DNA of 64,000 bases from Geosporobacter ferrireducens (lineage in GTDB: Bacteria > Bacillota > Clostridia > Peptostreptococcales > Thermotaleaceae), in assembly GCF_001750685.1 (NCBI RefSeq), contig NZ_CP017269.1, positions 2,273,416 through 2,337,415 of the forward strand, read 5' to 3'. The translations under genes were made by a program, and so were the position numbers. Of the stretch, positions 8,216-16,671 are shown piece by piece (positions within the stretch are counted from its first letter, which is position 1; every line of letters starts with the position of its first letter). A model generated the notes under the pieces. It worked only from the letters and a program-made list of their open reading frames with translations. It did no database searches and was not told the origin of the DNA.

Positions 8216-8289
8216 TAGCATCTCTCCTTTAAAAAGTGCAGCTTACAAGTTTTCAGATTCTTCACTGCGTTCACAATAACTCGGACATC

Positions 8290-9417
8290 CTATGCTGTTA
8301 CACGATCGCCCCCTAATCCTTTTCCCTTGTGCATCTTAATTTCTGCAATACTTACAAGGTTATGGATATCGTTGCTTGCCTCAGGATAGCAGGCCATGCC
8401 GATGCTCACGGATATTTCCACCTTCTGATTGTCTAATGCGTCTATACGCTTAGGTACTGATTTAATCTGCATTCGGAGCTGATCTGCCAGGGTACCTGCT
8501 TTCTCGTAATCAACATCATGCAGCACAGCAACAAATTCTTCTCCGCCATGTCTGCCTGCAATGCCGCTGGCTTCAACAAAATCTCTTATTACGTTGCCGA
8601 TTTCTGCTAGAATTTTATCTCCCACAGCATAACCGTAGTATTGGTTGATTAACTTAAAACGATCAATATCTATGATCAACAAAAAGAATTTTTCATTGGT
8701 TTCTAGAGCCTTCTGAGCCATCTCGCCTAATTTTCTATAAAAAGCATTATAGGAAAGCAGTCCCGTCAGGCCATCCAGCGTCACACCGACCTGGGGCTGG
8801 TGATCCATTGGGCTGTTTTTTCCTGCCGTGCGCATTCCCGTGCCAACATGCTCTATGAAGAGCTTGTCCTCTTCTCGTTCAATTATATTTTTCTGACGTG
8901 CTTTTCTATCTGCTTTTCTTGTTTTATACCACTGATAATGGATCGCTCTGCCTATGAAAAAGGCTCCCATATAAAGACTCAGATGCATCAACATAAAATT
9001 CCAGGTGACCATGCTGCCGATTGCCTTCGGCAGAGAGAGAAGCATGCAGGTCGGAAGCGCCACAAGCCCCCGTTTCGATCCATAAAGCACCGTAACAGCT
9101 ATAATGGTAAAAATAAAAACAAGCAAATAGGCATTATTTTCAAATCCCTTTGTATAAATGAGGAATAAATTAGCAATCAAAAAATTCCCCGCCAGAATAA
9201 TTTGGTTTTTTTTCTGTTCTGAAATATTGGTCAGCTTAAAACATAAAAACAAAGCATTATAGATGATTGCTATAACAGCAACCCATAACACACCGCCGTA
9301 GTCCCATTGGGAAAATGTAGTAATGCTCAATAAGAGTACAATCAGAGCTGCAAATCCTCCGGCAATCCTGTGCAATTTTTTATTTTTTTTATTTTTCAAC
9401 AAGCAATACGCCTCCAT
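8290..9417 (-). CDS. Membrane diguanylate cyclase (GGDEF domain)
   Basis: Makes cyclic di-GMP from two GTP. The N-terminal 170 residues hold about six hydrophobic membrane helices (ALIVLLLSITTFS, VLWVAVIAIIYNALFLCF and following), a linker, then a GGDEF domain from about residue 210: LTGLLSYNAFYRKL, LIIDIDRFKLINQYYGYAVG, and GRHGGEEFVAVL with an active-type GGEEF. The RxxD inhibitory site normally nine residues before GGEEF reads EASG, so product inhibition is probably absent. The ribosome-binding site is weak; a TTG two codons upstream of the ATG is also possible. It may feed the c-di-GMP riboswitches near 46-51 kb. Confidence 0.92.
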   Translation of the reverse strand: MEAYCLLKNKKNKKLHRIAGGFAALIVLLLSITTFSQWDYGGVLWVAVIAIIYNALFLCFKLTNISEQKKNQIILAGNFLIANLFLIYTKGFENNAYLLVFIFTIIAVTVLYGSKRGLVALPTCMLLSLPKAIGSMVTWNFMLMHLSLYMGAFFIGRAIHYQWYKTRKADRKARQKNIIEREEDKLFIEHVGTGMRTAGKNSPMDHQPQVGVTLDGLTGLLSYNAFYRKLGEMAQKALETNEKFFLLIIDIDRFKLINQYYGYAVGDKILAEIGNVIRDFVEASGIAGRHGGEEFVAVLHDVDYEKAGTLADQLRMQIKSVPKRIDALDNQKVEISVSIGMACYPEASNDIHNLVSIAEIKMHKGKGLGGDRVTA

Positions 9418-9463
9418 AATCAACTGAACATCTCTAATTTATATTGTTTATATACCCACTTCC

Positions 9464-11689
9464 TTAAAATTCGATCAATCTATCTTCTAAAAATCTTCTC
9501 AAGCGAATTCCTAAACCGGTATTACGCTTCGTGATCCGGTGATTATCCACCATGTTTTTTAGACAGCCCTCTTGTCCTACCATAACTACCAATTTTTTAG
9601 CTCGCGTTACAGCAGTATAGAGCAGATTCCTCGTCTGCAGCATAGGAGGCCCCCAACTCACCGGCATTACCACTACTGGAAACTCGCTACCTTGGCTTTT
9701 GTGAATCGTGATGCAGTAAGCCAGCTCCAGCTCGTCCAATTGACTAAAATCATACTTTACCAGCTTTTCATCATCAAAGAGTACCCACATTTCCCTATCC
9801 TCGGCATCAATGCCCTGAATATATCCCATATCTCCATTGAAGACGCCTTCTCCCTCTCCTTCATCCTCTGTTTTTTTCCATTTCAGATTGTAATTATTTT
9901 TGATTTGCATTACTTTGTCCCCTACACGGAAGAGCTTTTCCTTCATTTCCTTTTCTTCCTTATATGGGCCTTTTGGATTTAAAATTGCCTGAAGTTGGTT
10001 GTTCAGCTGCAGCATTCCTACCACGCCTTTTTTCATAGGCGTGAGAACCTGGATATCTTTAATGGGATCAAATCCGTTAAATTTAGGCAGACGCTCCTTA
10101 CACAATGCCTGTATAGTTTCTGCAATACTCTCTTGCTTTTTCTTTGATATGAAATAAAAGTCCTTCTCTTTTTGATTGGTATAAGGATATTCTCCTTTAT
10201 TGATTCGATGGGCATTTACAATGATCATGCTTTCCTGGGCCTGACGGAAAATTTTATCTAGCTTAACGACTTTAAATATATTGCTTTCAATAATATCCCG
10301 CAGTACATTTCCAGGTCCTACGGAGGGCAGCTGATCCACATCTCCAACCAATATCAATCGTGTACCCGGCAGTATGGCACGCAGCAGTGCCTTCATCAGC
10401 AAAATATCCACCATAGACATCTCATCAATAATTACTACATCTGCCGCCAGCGGCTCATCCTCATCTCTTCCAAAAGCCATCCCCAAATCATCCTCTGCAT
10501 AGGCATACTCCAGAAGGCGATGAATGGTTTTAGCTTCTCTTCCAGTCGCCTCACTCATTCTTTTGGCAGCACGGCCCGTAGGTGCTCCTAACACAATGCT
10601 GAGGTTATTCATTTCAAACATCCGAATAATACTATTAATCGTAGTTGTTTTTCCCGTTCCCGGACCTCCAGTAATCACGGACACCCCGTTTTGTGCAGCT
10701 TCTTTGATTGCGTGTTTTTGATTGTCTGCCAGTGTTATCCCTTCTTCATTCTCCATTTTTGTGATAAGTGCGTCGATATTTTCTCCAATGGGAGGAATTT
10801 CTGTTTTTGCTAACTCTATGAGCTTTTTGCAGACATAGGTTTCTGCAAAAAAGTATGCCAGTCCAAACACGACAATCTCACCCTCTAGATTTTCTAATTG
10901 AATCTCATTATTGAGAGCCAAATTCATAAGAGGTTCTTCCAGCAAAGCCATCTCTACCTCCAAGAGCCTTGCAGTTTCTCTTAGAAGTTCTTCCCGGGGC
11001 GTATAGGTATGGCCCTCTAGATTGCTCTGCATCAGCATATATTTTAATCCGCACATAAGCCGATAGGCTGAACGGGGATCAATGCCCATTCTTTTCGCGA
11101 TAGTATCTGCGATTCTAAATCCAATTCCGATAATATCGTCAGCCAATCGGTAAGGATTTTCTTGTATCAGTCGGATGGTTTCTTGACCATATTTTTTGTA
11201 TATTTTTACTGCATAGTTTGGCGTTACACCATATTGCTGCAAAAAAAGCATTACCTCCTGCAGTTCCCGCTGCTCCTGAAAAGCCTCTGCAATCAAATTG
11301 GCCTTTGCCGCTCCGATTCCTTCAATCTGCGTCAGCAAATGAGGTCTGTATTGAATAATATCCAGTGCATCTTTACCAAACTCGTCCACAATCTTCTTAG
11401 CAGTTTTAGGGCCTATTCCCTTGATCAAGCCAGAAGCCAGATAGTTCTCTATCCCTTCTAGGGTGTTAGGTGCCACCTGCCTGTAGCTAAGGATCTCCAA
11501 CTGCTTTCCATAGACTGGATGAACAATCCATTTTCCGCTAAAAGCAATGGTTTCTCCTTTATTGACAATCGGCATGTATCCTACCACTGTAATATCTTCA
11601 TCCGTTGTATCTACTACAGCGACAATATATCCGTTAGCCTCATTATAAAAGACAATATCGGTCAAGACTCCTTGAATTTCTATGGTCAT
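9464..11689 (-). CDS. recD2: RecD2-type 5'-3' DNA helicase
   Basis: SF1B helicase of the RecD2 (RecD/TraA) family, acting in DNA repair without RecBC. 741 residues. N-terminal OB-like region, then helix-hairpin-helix stretches (LIKGIGPKTAKKIVDEFG, IEGIGAAKANLIAE, GIGFRIADTIAKRMG), a Walker A GGPGTGKTTT near residue 345, Walker B VVIIDEMSMVD, and the C-terminal motif ITIHKSQGSEFP...LLYTAVTRAK. ATG at 11689 is preceded by GGAGG with 7-base spacing. This is the usual clostridial length for the family, here next to comF and a ComK-like gene. Confidence 0.95.
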   Translation of the reverse strand: MTIEIQGVLTDIVFYNEANGYIVAVVDTTDEDITVVGYMPIVNKGETIAFSGKWIVHPVYGKQLEILSYRQVAPNTLEGIENYLASGLIKGIGPKTAKKIVDEFGKDALDIIQYRPHLLTQIEGIGAAKANLIAEAFQEQRELQEVMLFLQQYGVTPNYAVKIYKKYGQETIRLIQENPYRLADDIIGIGFRIADTIAKRMGIDPRSAYRLMCGLKYMLMQSNLEGHTYTPREELLRETARLLEVEMALLEEPLMNLALNNEIQLENLEGEIVVFGLAYFFAETYVCKKLIELAKTEIPPIGENIDALITKMENEEGITLADNQKHAIKEAAQNGVSVITGGPGTGKTTTINSIIRMFEMNNLSIVLGAPTGRAAKRMSEATGREAKTIHRLLEYAYAEDDLGMAFGRDEDEPLAADVVIIDEMSMVDILLMKALLRAILPGTRLILVGDVDQLPSVGPGNVLRDIIESNIFKVVKLDKIFRQAQESMIIVNAHRINKGEYPYTNQKEKDFYFISKKKQESIAETIQALCKERLPKFNGFDPIKDIQVLTPMKKGVVGMLQLNNQLQAILNPKGPYKEEKEMKEKLFRVGDKVMQIKNNYNLKWKKTEDEGEGEGVFNGDMGYIQGIDAEDREMWVLFDDEKLVKYDFSQLDELELAYCITIHKSQGSEFPVVVMPVSWGPPMLQTRNLLYTAVTRAKKLVVMVGQEGCLKNMVDNHRITKRNTGLGIRLRRFLEDRLIEF

Positions 11690-11771
11690 AAATGCCTCCA
11701 TGCAAAAATCTAAAGTGATAATAATATATTTTTATTATAGCATAGGGTGAAAGTCACGCATCTATAAAATA

Positions 11772-12410
11772 TTATTCACTTTTAATTTTCAATTCTTCAT
11801 TTCTATGGATTAGCGTTCCTTTTTTCAGCACCCGCCTTAGCTCCAGTATCTCCTTTGTGAGTATGGCAATGTCGGCTTTAGTGGCTGGATGCTCACAGGT
11901 TTCATAAAAGACATCCAACGCCTCCCTTACACCTTCGCCACTCTGTACGGTTGGAATATTGCCTGCTACCAGCTTGGCCTGATTGATTTGCCGCCTTACC
12001 GTCTGTAATTTGTGAAGACTTGGAACCTTTATCCCCGATTGCAGGCAGATCACTGTATATCCGTTCTGTTCCTCCAGGCTTTCTATGCCGTATAGATTTA
12101 CATATCCATAGGCACCATCCTTTCCGAACATAGGCTTTCTCATTTTTAAGGGTATTAATAATAATCTGGAATGAATCGGCAAAGGCACGCCTAATTGCCG
12201 GTGGATGATCGTCCCATATTTTTCTCTACAAGATTCCATATGTATGGTGTAGTGTTTGCAAAGCAATTTCAATACTGTTTTAATCATCCTTTTATCAATA
12301 AAACATGTCCCCTGATCTGTAATCAGCTTCGTAGCATTTCCTGTATTTTGCTGGTAAATCGGTATCAAACAACATATTCCCATTTCAAAAATTTCTACTA
12401 TATTTTCCAT
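11772..12410 (-). CDS. ComK-like protein (tentative)
   Basis: A 212-residue soluble protein with no clear catalytic motif. Its layout resembles the competence transcription factor ComK: FIDKRMIKTVLKLLCKHY, then REKYGTIIHRQLGVPLPIHS, LLLIPLKMRKP, a GYVNLYGIESLE segment, and SLHKLQTVRRQINQAKL, which parallels ComK's SFENQVYRTAWLRTKFQ region, plus a helical tail. Similarity is pattern-level from memory, not an alignment. It lies downstream of recD2 and is closed by a strong terminator. GAGGTGATGAC precedes the ATG. If not ComK-like, it is a conserved clostridial protein of unknown role. Confidence 0.45.
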   Translation of the reverse strand: MENIVEIFEMGICCLIPIYQQNTGNATKLITDQGTCFIDKRMIKTVLKLLCKHYTIHMESCREKYGTIIHRQLGVPLPIHSRLLLIPLKMRKPMFGKDGAYGYVNLYGIESLEEQNGYTVICLQSGIKVPSLHKLQTVRRQINQAKLVAGNIPTVQSGEGVREALDVFYETCEHPATKADIAILTKEILELRRVLKKGTLIHRNEELKIKSE

Positions 12411-12488
12411 GTCATCACCTCACTTTGTTTTTCGAACATATGTTCTGCTTCTTTTATTATACTCTGTTGCTTTTTTTATGTCTACTAT

Positions 12489-12528
12489 AAAAGGAACAAT
12501 TTTGAAATTTTCCAAAATTGTTCCTTTT
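12489..12528. terminator. Bidirectional-looking intrinsic terminator
   Basis: Long stem AAAAGGAACAATTTTG / CAAAATTGTTCCTTTT around a short loop, with A/T runs on both sides. It lies just past the stop codon of the minus-strand yvrJ-like gene. Confidence 0.85.
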
Positions 12529-12530
12529 AT

Positions 12531-12674
12531 TTACTTAAGGCTTTCAATTACTTTGGATAATTCATTTATACTTGCACTGAGACTCTCTAGCTTCCCCTCA
12601 ATCCGTACCAGCAGATAGATCGAAACAGCAATGGGAAATCCCAGATTGGCTATGTGAAAATAGATTTCCTCCAT
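12531..12674 (-). CDS. yvrJ: YvrJ family small membrane protein
   Basis: A 47-residue reading frame from ATG at 12674: MEEIYFHIANLGFPIAVSIY then LLVRIEGKLESLS and a short polar coiled tail. GFPIAVSIYLLVRIEGKL is the signature of the YvrJ family, one short membrane helix followed by an amphipathic helix. AAGGAGGGG stands in front. It is the last member of the sigma factor/DUF1659/DUF2922/YvrJ cassette, which recurs in Firmicutes. Function unknown; a role as sensor or anti-sigma partner is only a guess from context. Confidence 0.85.
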   Translation of the reverse strand: MEEIYFHIANLGFPIAVSIYLLVRIEGKLESLSASINELSKVIESLK

Positions 12675-12743
12675 CTTGCCCCTCCTTGAAACCCCTTTAC
12701 ACAATGGATATTACGGGTTATACAAAAAATCTAAAACTTTTTA

Positions 12744-12780
12744 GAAAGTGCCTTGAAATACTTGCTTTCAAGGCACTTTC
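12744..12780 (-). terminator. Hairpin between DUF2922 gene and yvrJ
   Basis: A 15-bp perfect stem GAAAGTGCCTTGAAA / TTTCAAGGCACTTTC with a 7-base loop, followed on the minus strand by CTAAAAAGTTTTAG. It would end or attenuate the transcript before yvrJ, so yvrJ may be expressed less than the genes before it or from its own promoter. Confidence 0.8.
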
Positions 12781-12790
12781 CGAGCTATTA

Positions 12791-13006
12791 CTATACCAAT
12801 TCTTCTACATTTGTGGTAATGATTTTAGCCCCTTCTATGGCTACGAAATCTCCTCCGCTGGTTTTGAAGATGTTTTTTTCAATGATCGTCTGCATAGCCG
12901 CCTGAACATCACTTTCCGATAAATCTATTTTAGCATTTTCAACAGTGATTTTATTCGTTCTTCCCAACTGATTTTTAAATACCATTTCCAGTTTTTTTTG
13001 ACTCAC
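12791..13006 (-). CDS. DUF2922 domain protein
   Basis: 71 residues from a GTG start (13006) preceded by a GGGGGTG ribosome site. Sequence features: KKLEMVFKNQLGRTNKITVE then LSESDVQAAMQTIIEKNIF and a GGDFVAIEGAKIITTNVEEL tail, typical of DUF2922. It is paired with a DUF1659 gene upstream. Such pairs occur next to a small sigma factor and yvrJ in many Firmicutes. No enzyme motif; role unknown. Confidence 0.85.
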   Translation of the reverse strand: MSQKKLEMVFKNQLGRTNKITVENAKIDLSESDVQAAMQTIIEKNIFKTSGGDFVAIEGAKIITTNVEELV

Positions 13007-13049
13007 AATTTCACCCCCTTTCTATTTGCCAGCTCGGCGACCCAATTGC

Positions 13050-13274
13050 CTAAGCTTGGGTCATTTCCTTTTCATCCAGCCTTCCCACACGAATTACATC
13101 GTTTGACTGCAAACTCGTAAGGATATCCGCTATGCTATAAACATCCTCATCAGCTGCAGAAGCTTTGATGCCCGTGTAAGTCTTGACTTGGGTCATTTCT
13201 TTTCCATTGCTGTCTGTTCCCAGGCTGAAAGTAATTTTTAACTTTGAATCTAGTGGGGTTACATTTACCGGCAT
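13050..13274 (-). CDS. DUF1659 domain protein
   Basis: 74 residues from ATG 13274 (AAAGGAGGTG upstream; in-frame earlier starts would sit on the SD). MPVNVTPLDSKLKITF...TQVKTYTGIKASAADEDVYSI...ALTSLQ-like C-terminus is the DUF1659 pattern. Small, beta-rich, no signal peptide. It lies between the sigma factor and the DUF2922 gene, probably in one operon. Function unknown. Confidence 0.85.
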   Translation of the reverse strand: MPVNVTPLDSKLKITFSLGTDSNGKEMTQVKTYTGIKASAADEDVYSIADILTSLQSNDVIRVGRLDEKEMTQA

Positions 13275-13332
13275 GCTCATCACCTCCTTTCATTAGTTAA
13301 ATGGCAACTAGAGGTGATGTTTAGTACGCATT

Positions 13333-13908
13333 TTAAATATTCATTATCAATTTTTCTCTCAACCGTTTTAGTCCCCTTTCTTTGGTTTTGACTACTGTTT
13401 GATAATGTACCCCCAGCTGTTTTGCAATCCGGCGCATGTCCATACCACAACCGTAATAAAGCAGTATCACCCGCCTCTGATGGGCTGACAACTCTTGTAT
13501 TGCTGCTGCAAGAGCCATTTGAGTTTCTGTCTGCACCAGCCGTTCCTCAACATTACTGCTTGTATCAGGCAACCTTTCAATGAATGGAGCTTCCTTTTCC
13601 AGCAGATCTCCGGCATCATATAAAGAAGTCTCTTTTTTACTGCGTTTTCCCTTCTCCATATAGAAGTACTTCAGCTGCACTTTCACATAGCCTAGATAGG
13701 GAATTCCTTTTGCAGCATCAAATTTGTCCAGCAGTTCCAGCAGTTTTAGACAGCCCTCTTGCAGCAGGTCTTCCCGGCTTTCCGCTCCAAAGTAATATCT
13801 TCTCGCAGATGCATGGATCAAAGGCTTTAAACGCTCTATCAATTCAGCAACAGCATCTGCTTCATTTTTTTGTGCGCTGTCTACTAAAGATTGGATATCA
13901 TCTTTCAT
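13333..13908 (-). CDS. Small sigma-70 family RNA polymerase sigma factor
   Basis: 191 residues with region 2 (RRYYFGAESREDLLQEGCLK, including the DLLQEG core-binding motif) and region 4 (AIQELSAHQRRVILLYYGCG then MRRIAKQLGVHYQTVVKTKERGLKRLRE, a helix-turn-helix). Region 3 is short, so this is ECF- or SigH-like in build. It heads the DUF1659/DUF2922/YvrJ cassette and presumably drives that cassette or a distant regulon. Its ribosome-binding site is part of a perfect palindrome (13916-13933), so translation may be controlled by RNA structure. Confidence 0.9.
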   Translation of the reverse strand: MKDDIQSLVDSAQKNEADAVAELIERLKPLIHASARRYYFGAESREDLLQEGCLKLLELLDKFDAAKGIPYLGYVKVQLKYFYMEKGKRSKKETSLYDAGDLLEKEAPFIERLPDTSSNVEERLVQTETQMALAAAIQELSAHQRRVILLYYGCGMDMRRIAKQLGVHYQTVVKTKERGLKRLREKLIMNI

Positions 13909-13915
13909 TTATCTT

Positions 13916-13943
13916 CCTCCAAAATTTTGGAGGACCGGTCCTC
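13916..13943 (-). promoter_or_regulatory. Two overlapping palindromes covering the sigma-factor ribosome-binding site
   Basis: On the minus strand GAGGACCGGTCCTC (perfect, 14 bp) runs directly into CCTCCAAAATTTTGGAGG (perfect, 18 bp), whose last GGAGG is the Shine-Dalgarno of the sigma-factor gene. The shared CCTC can pair upstream (SD free) or downstream (SD hidden). This is seen directly; regulation is inferred. Confidence 0.6.
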
Positions 13944-13985
13944 AGAATCCCATGGTATACAGCCATTTTAGCGGAGATATGCAAA

Positions 13986-14019
13986 AAAAGAAAAAGCCGA
14001 CTTTTTAAAAGTCAGCTTT
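13986..14019 (-). terminator. Intrinsic terminator of metK
   Basis: Stem AAAGCTGACTTTT / AAAAGTCGGCTTT followed by a T-rich tract on the minus strand, 14 bases past the metK stop. Confidence 0.85.
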
Positions 14020-14032
14020 AGGTTGGGTTTTT

Positions 14033-15223
14033 TTAAGCTTCGAATGCTTCTTTTCTAAGGATTTCTGCTTTGTCCGTTCTTTCCCAGCTTAGATCCAGGT
14101 CTGTTCTTCCAAAGTGTCCATAGGCAGCAATTTGTCTGTAGATCGGGCGTCTTAAATCCAAATCACGGATGATGGCAGCAGGTCTTAAGTCGAAGTGCTT
14201 TTTCACCAACTCCACCAATTTTTCTTCTGCTACTTTTCCTGTTCCAAAAGTCTCTACCAAAATAGATACCGGCTGCGCTACCCCGATGGCATAGGCTAAT
14301 TCGATTTCGCACTTATCTGCCAAACCGGCAGCTACAATATTCTTTGCTACATATCTTGCAGCATAAGCAGCAGAACGGTCAACCTTTGTAGGGTCTTTTC
14401 CGGAGAAAGCACCGCCGCCGTGTCTTGCATAACCGCCATAAGTATCCACAATGATCTTTCTTCCTGTCAATCCGGCATCCCCTTGTGGTCCACCCACTAC
14501 GAACCTGCCTGTCGGATTAATGTAGTACTTTGTTTTTTCATCTAGCAGATTTGCAGGCACGATCTTACGAATTACATGTTCGATCATATCTCTTTCGATC
14601 TGCGGTTGATTTACCTCAGGACTGTGCTGGGTGGAAATTACGATGGTATCAATGCGTGCCGGCTTGTCATTCTCATATTCTACCGTAACCTGTGTCTTCC
14701 CGTCTGGTCTTAAATACTCTAATGTACCATTTTTTCTAACCTCGGATAATCTTTTTGCAAGCTTATGGGCTAATGCGATTGGAAGCGGCATTAATTCAGG
14801 GGTCTCGTTGCAGGCAAAACCAAACATAATTCCTTGGTCGCCGGCACCGATGGCTTCAATTTCATCTCCCATTTCTCCTTTTTTGCGTTCAAGTGCTTCA
14901 TCTACACCCATAGCGATATCAGGAGATTGTTCATCAATAGAAGTCAATACTGCACAAGTATCGCTGTCAAAGCCGTACTTCGCACGGGTATAACCAATTT
15001 CTTCAATCGTTTTTCTTACTACCTTTGGAATGTCTACATAACATTTTGTAGTAATTTCACCAGCAACCAGAACCAATCCTGTAGTAACAGATGTCTCCGC
15101 TGCCACACGGGCTCCTGGATCTTGATCAAAAATAGCATCTAATATGGCATCGGAAATCTGGTCACATATCTTATCAGGATGCCCCTCTGTAACAGATTCT
15201 GAAGTAAATAATCTTCTTGTCAT
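14033..15223 (-). CDS. metK: S-adenosylmethionine synthetase
   Basis: Makes SAM from methionine and ATP in the cytoplasm. 396 residues, the family norm. Seen: N-terminal [32 protein letters not shown] (signature 1), and [19 protein letters not shown] (signature 2, P-loop-like), with the K+ and Mg2+ ligand regions intact. ATG is preceded by GGAGG. A SAM-I riboswitch and a terminator lie in its 300-base leader, giving product feedback on transcription. Confidence 0.98.
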   Translation of the reverse strand: MTRRLFTSESVTEGHPDKICDQISDAILDAIFDQDPGARVAAETSVTTGLVLVAGEITTKCYVDIPKVVRKTIEEIGYTRAKYGFDSDTCAVLTSIDEQSPDIAMGVDEALERKKGEMGDEIEAIGAGDQGIMFGFACNETPELMPLPIALAHKLAKRLSEVRKNGTLEYLRPDGKTQVTVEYENDKPARIDTIVISTQHSPEVNQPQIERDMIEHVIRKIVPANLLDEKTKYYINPTGRFVVGGPQGDAGLTGRKIIVDTYGGYARHGGGAFSGKDPTKVDRSAAYAARYVAKNIVAAGLADKCEIELAYAIGVAQPVSILVETFGTGKVAEEKLVELVKKHFDLRPAAIIRDLDLRRPIYRQIAAYGHFGRTDLDLSWERTDKAEILRKEAFEA

Positions 15224-15326
15224 TTGTTAACCTCCTTGATTATCTTTTTATATTTATGTAAATCGTAATAAGGTATTCATATATTTGGATCAGCAACCAC
15301 AAAAATATTCTACCCTAAAATCCAAT

Positions 15327-15355
15327 AAAAAAAACCTCTTCATTACAAGAAGAGG
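15327..15355 (-). terminator. Riboswitch-controlled terminator before metK
   Basis: Stem CCTCTTC / GAAGAGG with a 7-base loop and eight T residues on the minus strand, between the SAM-I aptamer and metK: the expression platform. Confidence 0.9.
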
Positions 15356-15371
15356 CTGTCGTTAGTATTGT

Positions 15372-15472
15372 CCTCATCTTCCAGAATACAAGTTCTGTAG
15401 GATTTAGCACCGCGTAATTCTACCGGTTGCCGGGCTTCATAGGGCCTATCCCCTCCGCCGCTCTTGATAAGG
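15372..15472 (-). ncRNA. SAM-I (S-box) riboswitch aptamer
   Basis: On the minus strand CTTATCAAGAGCGGCGGAGG leads into a GGCCC-TATGAAGCCCGGCAACC core and GGTGCTAAATCC, the invariant S-box blocks. P1 is CCTTATC (15466-15472) with GATGAGG (15372-15378). SAM binding should stabilise P1 and allow the downstream terminator to form, turning metK off. Confidence 0.97.
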
Positions 15473-15542
15473 CATCAAGATTTCTATTCAATTTCGCCAA
15501 AAAACATGTTATCACTTTCAAAATAAAAAGTCAACAATTATT

Positions 15543-15740
15543 TTACTCCCATAGCCGTTTTGCCTTTTCTTCGATTCGCTCTCTTCGCCGCCGGGTCCCT
15601 TCATGATCAATCTTCAGAAAGATTTCGAGCAAATCCCCTTCTTTGGCTCCCAGCGGCAGCAAAGCTGACGGCAGCATAATCGTCTGACCATTCCATTCTA
15701 TTACGGCCGTTTCTTCCTCAATCCGATCCAACACAAACAT
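15543..15740 (-). CDS. DUF3006 domain protein
   Basis: 65 residues, MFVLDRIEEETAVIEWNGQT then LPLGAKEGDLLEIF and an arginine-rich tail: the DUF3006 pattern (small beta barrel-like). ATG at 15740 is preferred (GAGGAG upstream); an in-frame GTG at 15758 would overlap the preceding stop as GTGA. It is translationally coupled to the metallo-beta-lactamase gene upstream, a pairing common in Firmicutes. Function unknown. Confidence 0.8.
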   Translation of the reverse strand: MFVLDRIEEETAVIEWNGQTIMLPSALLPLGAKEGDLLEIFLKIDHEGTRRRRERIEEKAKRLWE

Positions 15741-15754
15741 CACTGATTCACTCC

Positions 15755-16630
15755 TCACTTCACAGAAATTGTTTTTCCGTCACTCCGGAAAACAACCGTG
15801 CCATCTTCATCGGTTCGATAGATTTCAATTCCCTTTTCTTCTAGTTTCTCCATGATCTCTTTATGGGGATGTCCATAGGAATTATCCTTGCCGCACAGAA
15901 TCACTGCGTACTTGGGATCAACGGCTTTGAGCCATTCGTCTCCTGTAGACGTCTTACTGCCGTGATGTCCCACCTTTAATACACTTGCCTTAAGCTTTGT
16001 TTGCGGATAAGCTCCCAACATTTCGCTCTCTGACAGCTCCTCTGCATCGCCCATAAATAAAAACACCTGGCTGCCGTACTGAAGACGCAGTACTGCACTA
16101 TAGTTGTTCAACTCCTTGTATTTTTCAGACACCGGTGCTAAAAATGAGGCATCCACCCCTTGAAGATTTAGAGACACTCCCGCTTGTGCGGTACTGATTT
16201 TAAGTCCTTTCCGATCTACGGCATCCAATACATCTTCAAAGGTTTTTGTATTGTGAAGCACTTTTGGCATATATACCTTTTCTACCGCAAAGTGGTCAAT
16301 TACGCGATCCAATCCTCCAATATGGTCCTCATGGGGATGTGTCCCAATAACCGCCGAAAGATTTGCAACACCATGATTGCTTAGATATTCTACCACCTTG
16401 TCGCCATACCGGTTTCCACCTGCATCTATCAGTATATTTTGATCCTGCGGTGCTTTAATCCATATGGCATCCCCTTGTCCCACATCGATAAAATGTACCT
16501 CCAGCAGACCGGCCTCTTGGCCATTATTTTGCTGTAACTGTACCTCCAGGTCTTGTAAAAGTCCACAGGATGAGGTGAATAGAACGATAAAAAATAATAG
16601 TAGTGTAAATAGTGCTTTGTTTGACTTCAT
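15755..16630 (-). CDS. ComEC-like metallo-beta-lactamase-fold lipoprotein
   Basis: 291 residues. N-terminal lipoprotein signal (hydrophobic core and lipobox TSSC, cysteine near residue 21), then a metallo-beta-lactamase domain: VHFIDVGQGDAIWI, GTHPHEDHIGGLD (HxHxDH metal motif), FLFMGDAEE, and VGHHGSKTS. This is the secreted-domain-only relative of the ComEC C-terminal nuclease domain, so a nuclease or phosphodiesterase at the outer face of the membrane is likely. ATG at 16630 follows AGGAG at 9 bases; another ATG lies three codons upstream. Operon with the DUF3006 gene. Confidence 0.88.
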   Translation of the reverse strand: MKSNKALFTLLLFFIVLFTSSCGLLQDLEVQLQQNNGQEAGLLEVHFIDVGQGDAIWIKAPQDQNILIDAGGNRYGDKVVEYLSNHGVANLSAVIGTHPHEDHIGGLDRVIDHFAVEKVYMPKVLHNTKTFEDVLDAVDRKGLKISTAQAGVSLNLQGVDASFLAPVSEKYKELNNYSAVLRLQYGSQVFLFMGDAEELSESEMLGAYPQTKLKASVLKVGHHGSKTSTGDEWLKAVDPKYAVILCGKDNSYGHPHKEIMEKLEEKGIEIYRTDEDGTVVFRSDGKTISVK

Positions 16631-16671
16631 TGGCTTCATCTCCTACTTGGATTATTCATTTTTTCCCATAT

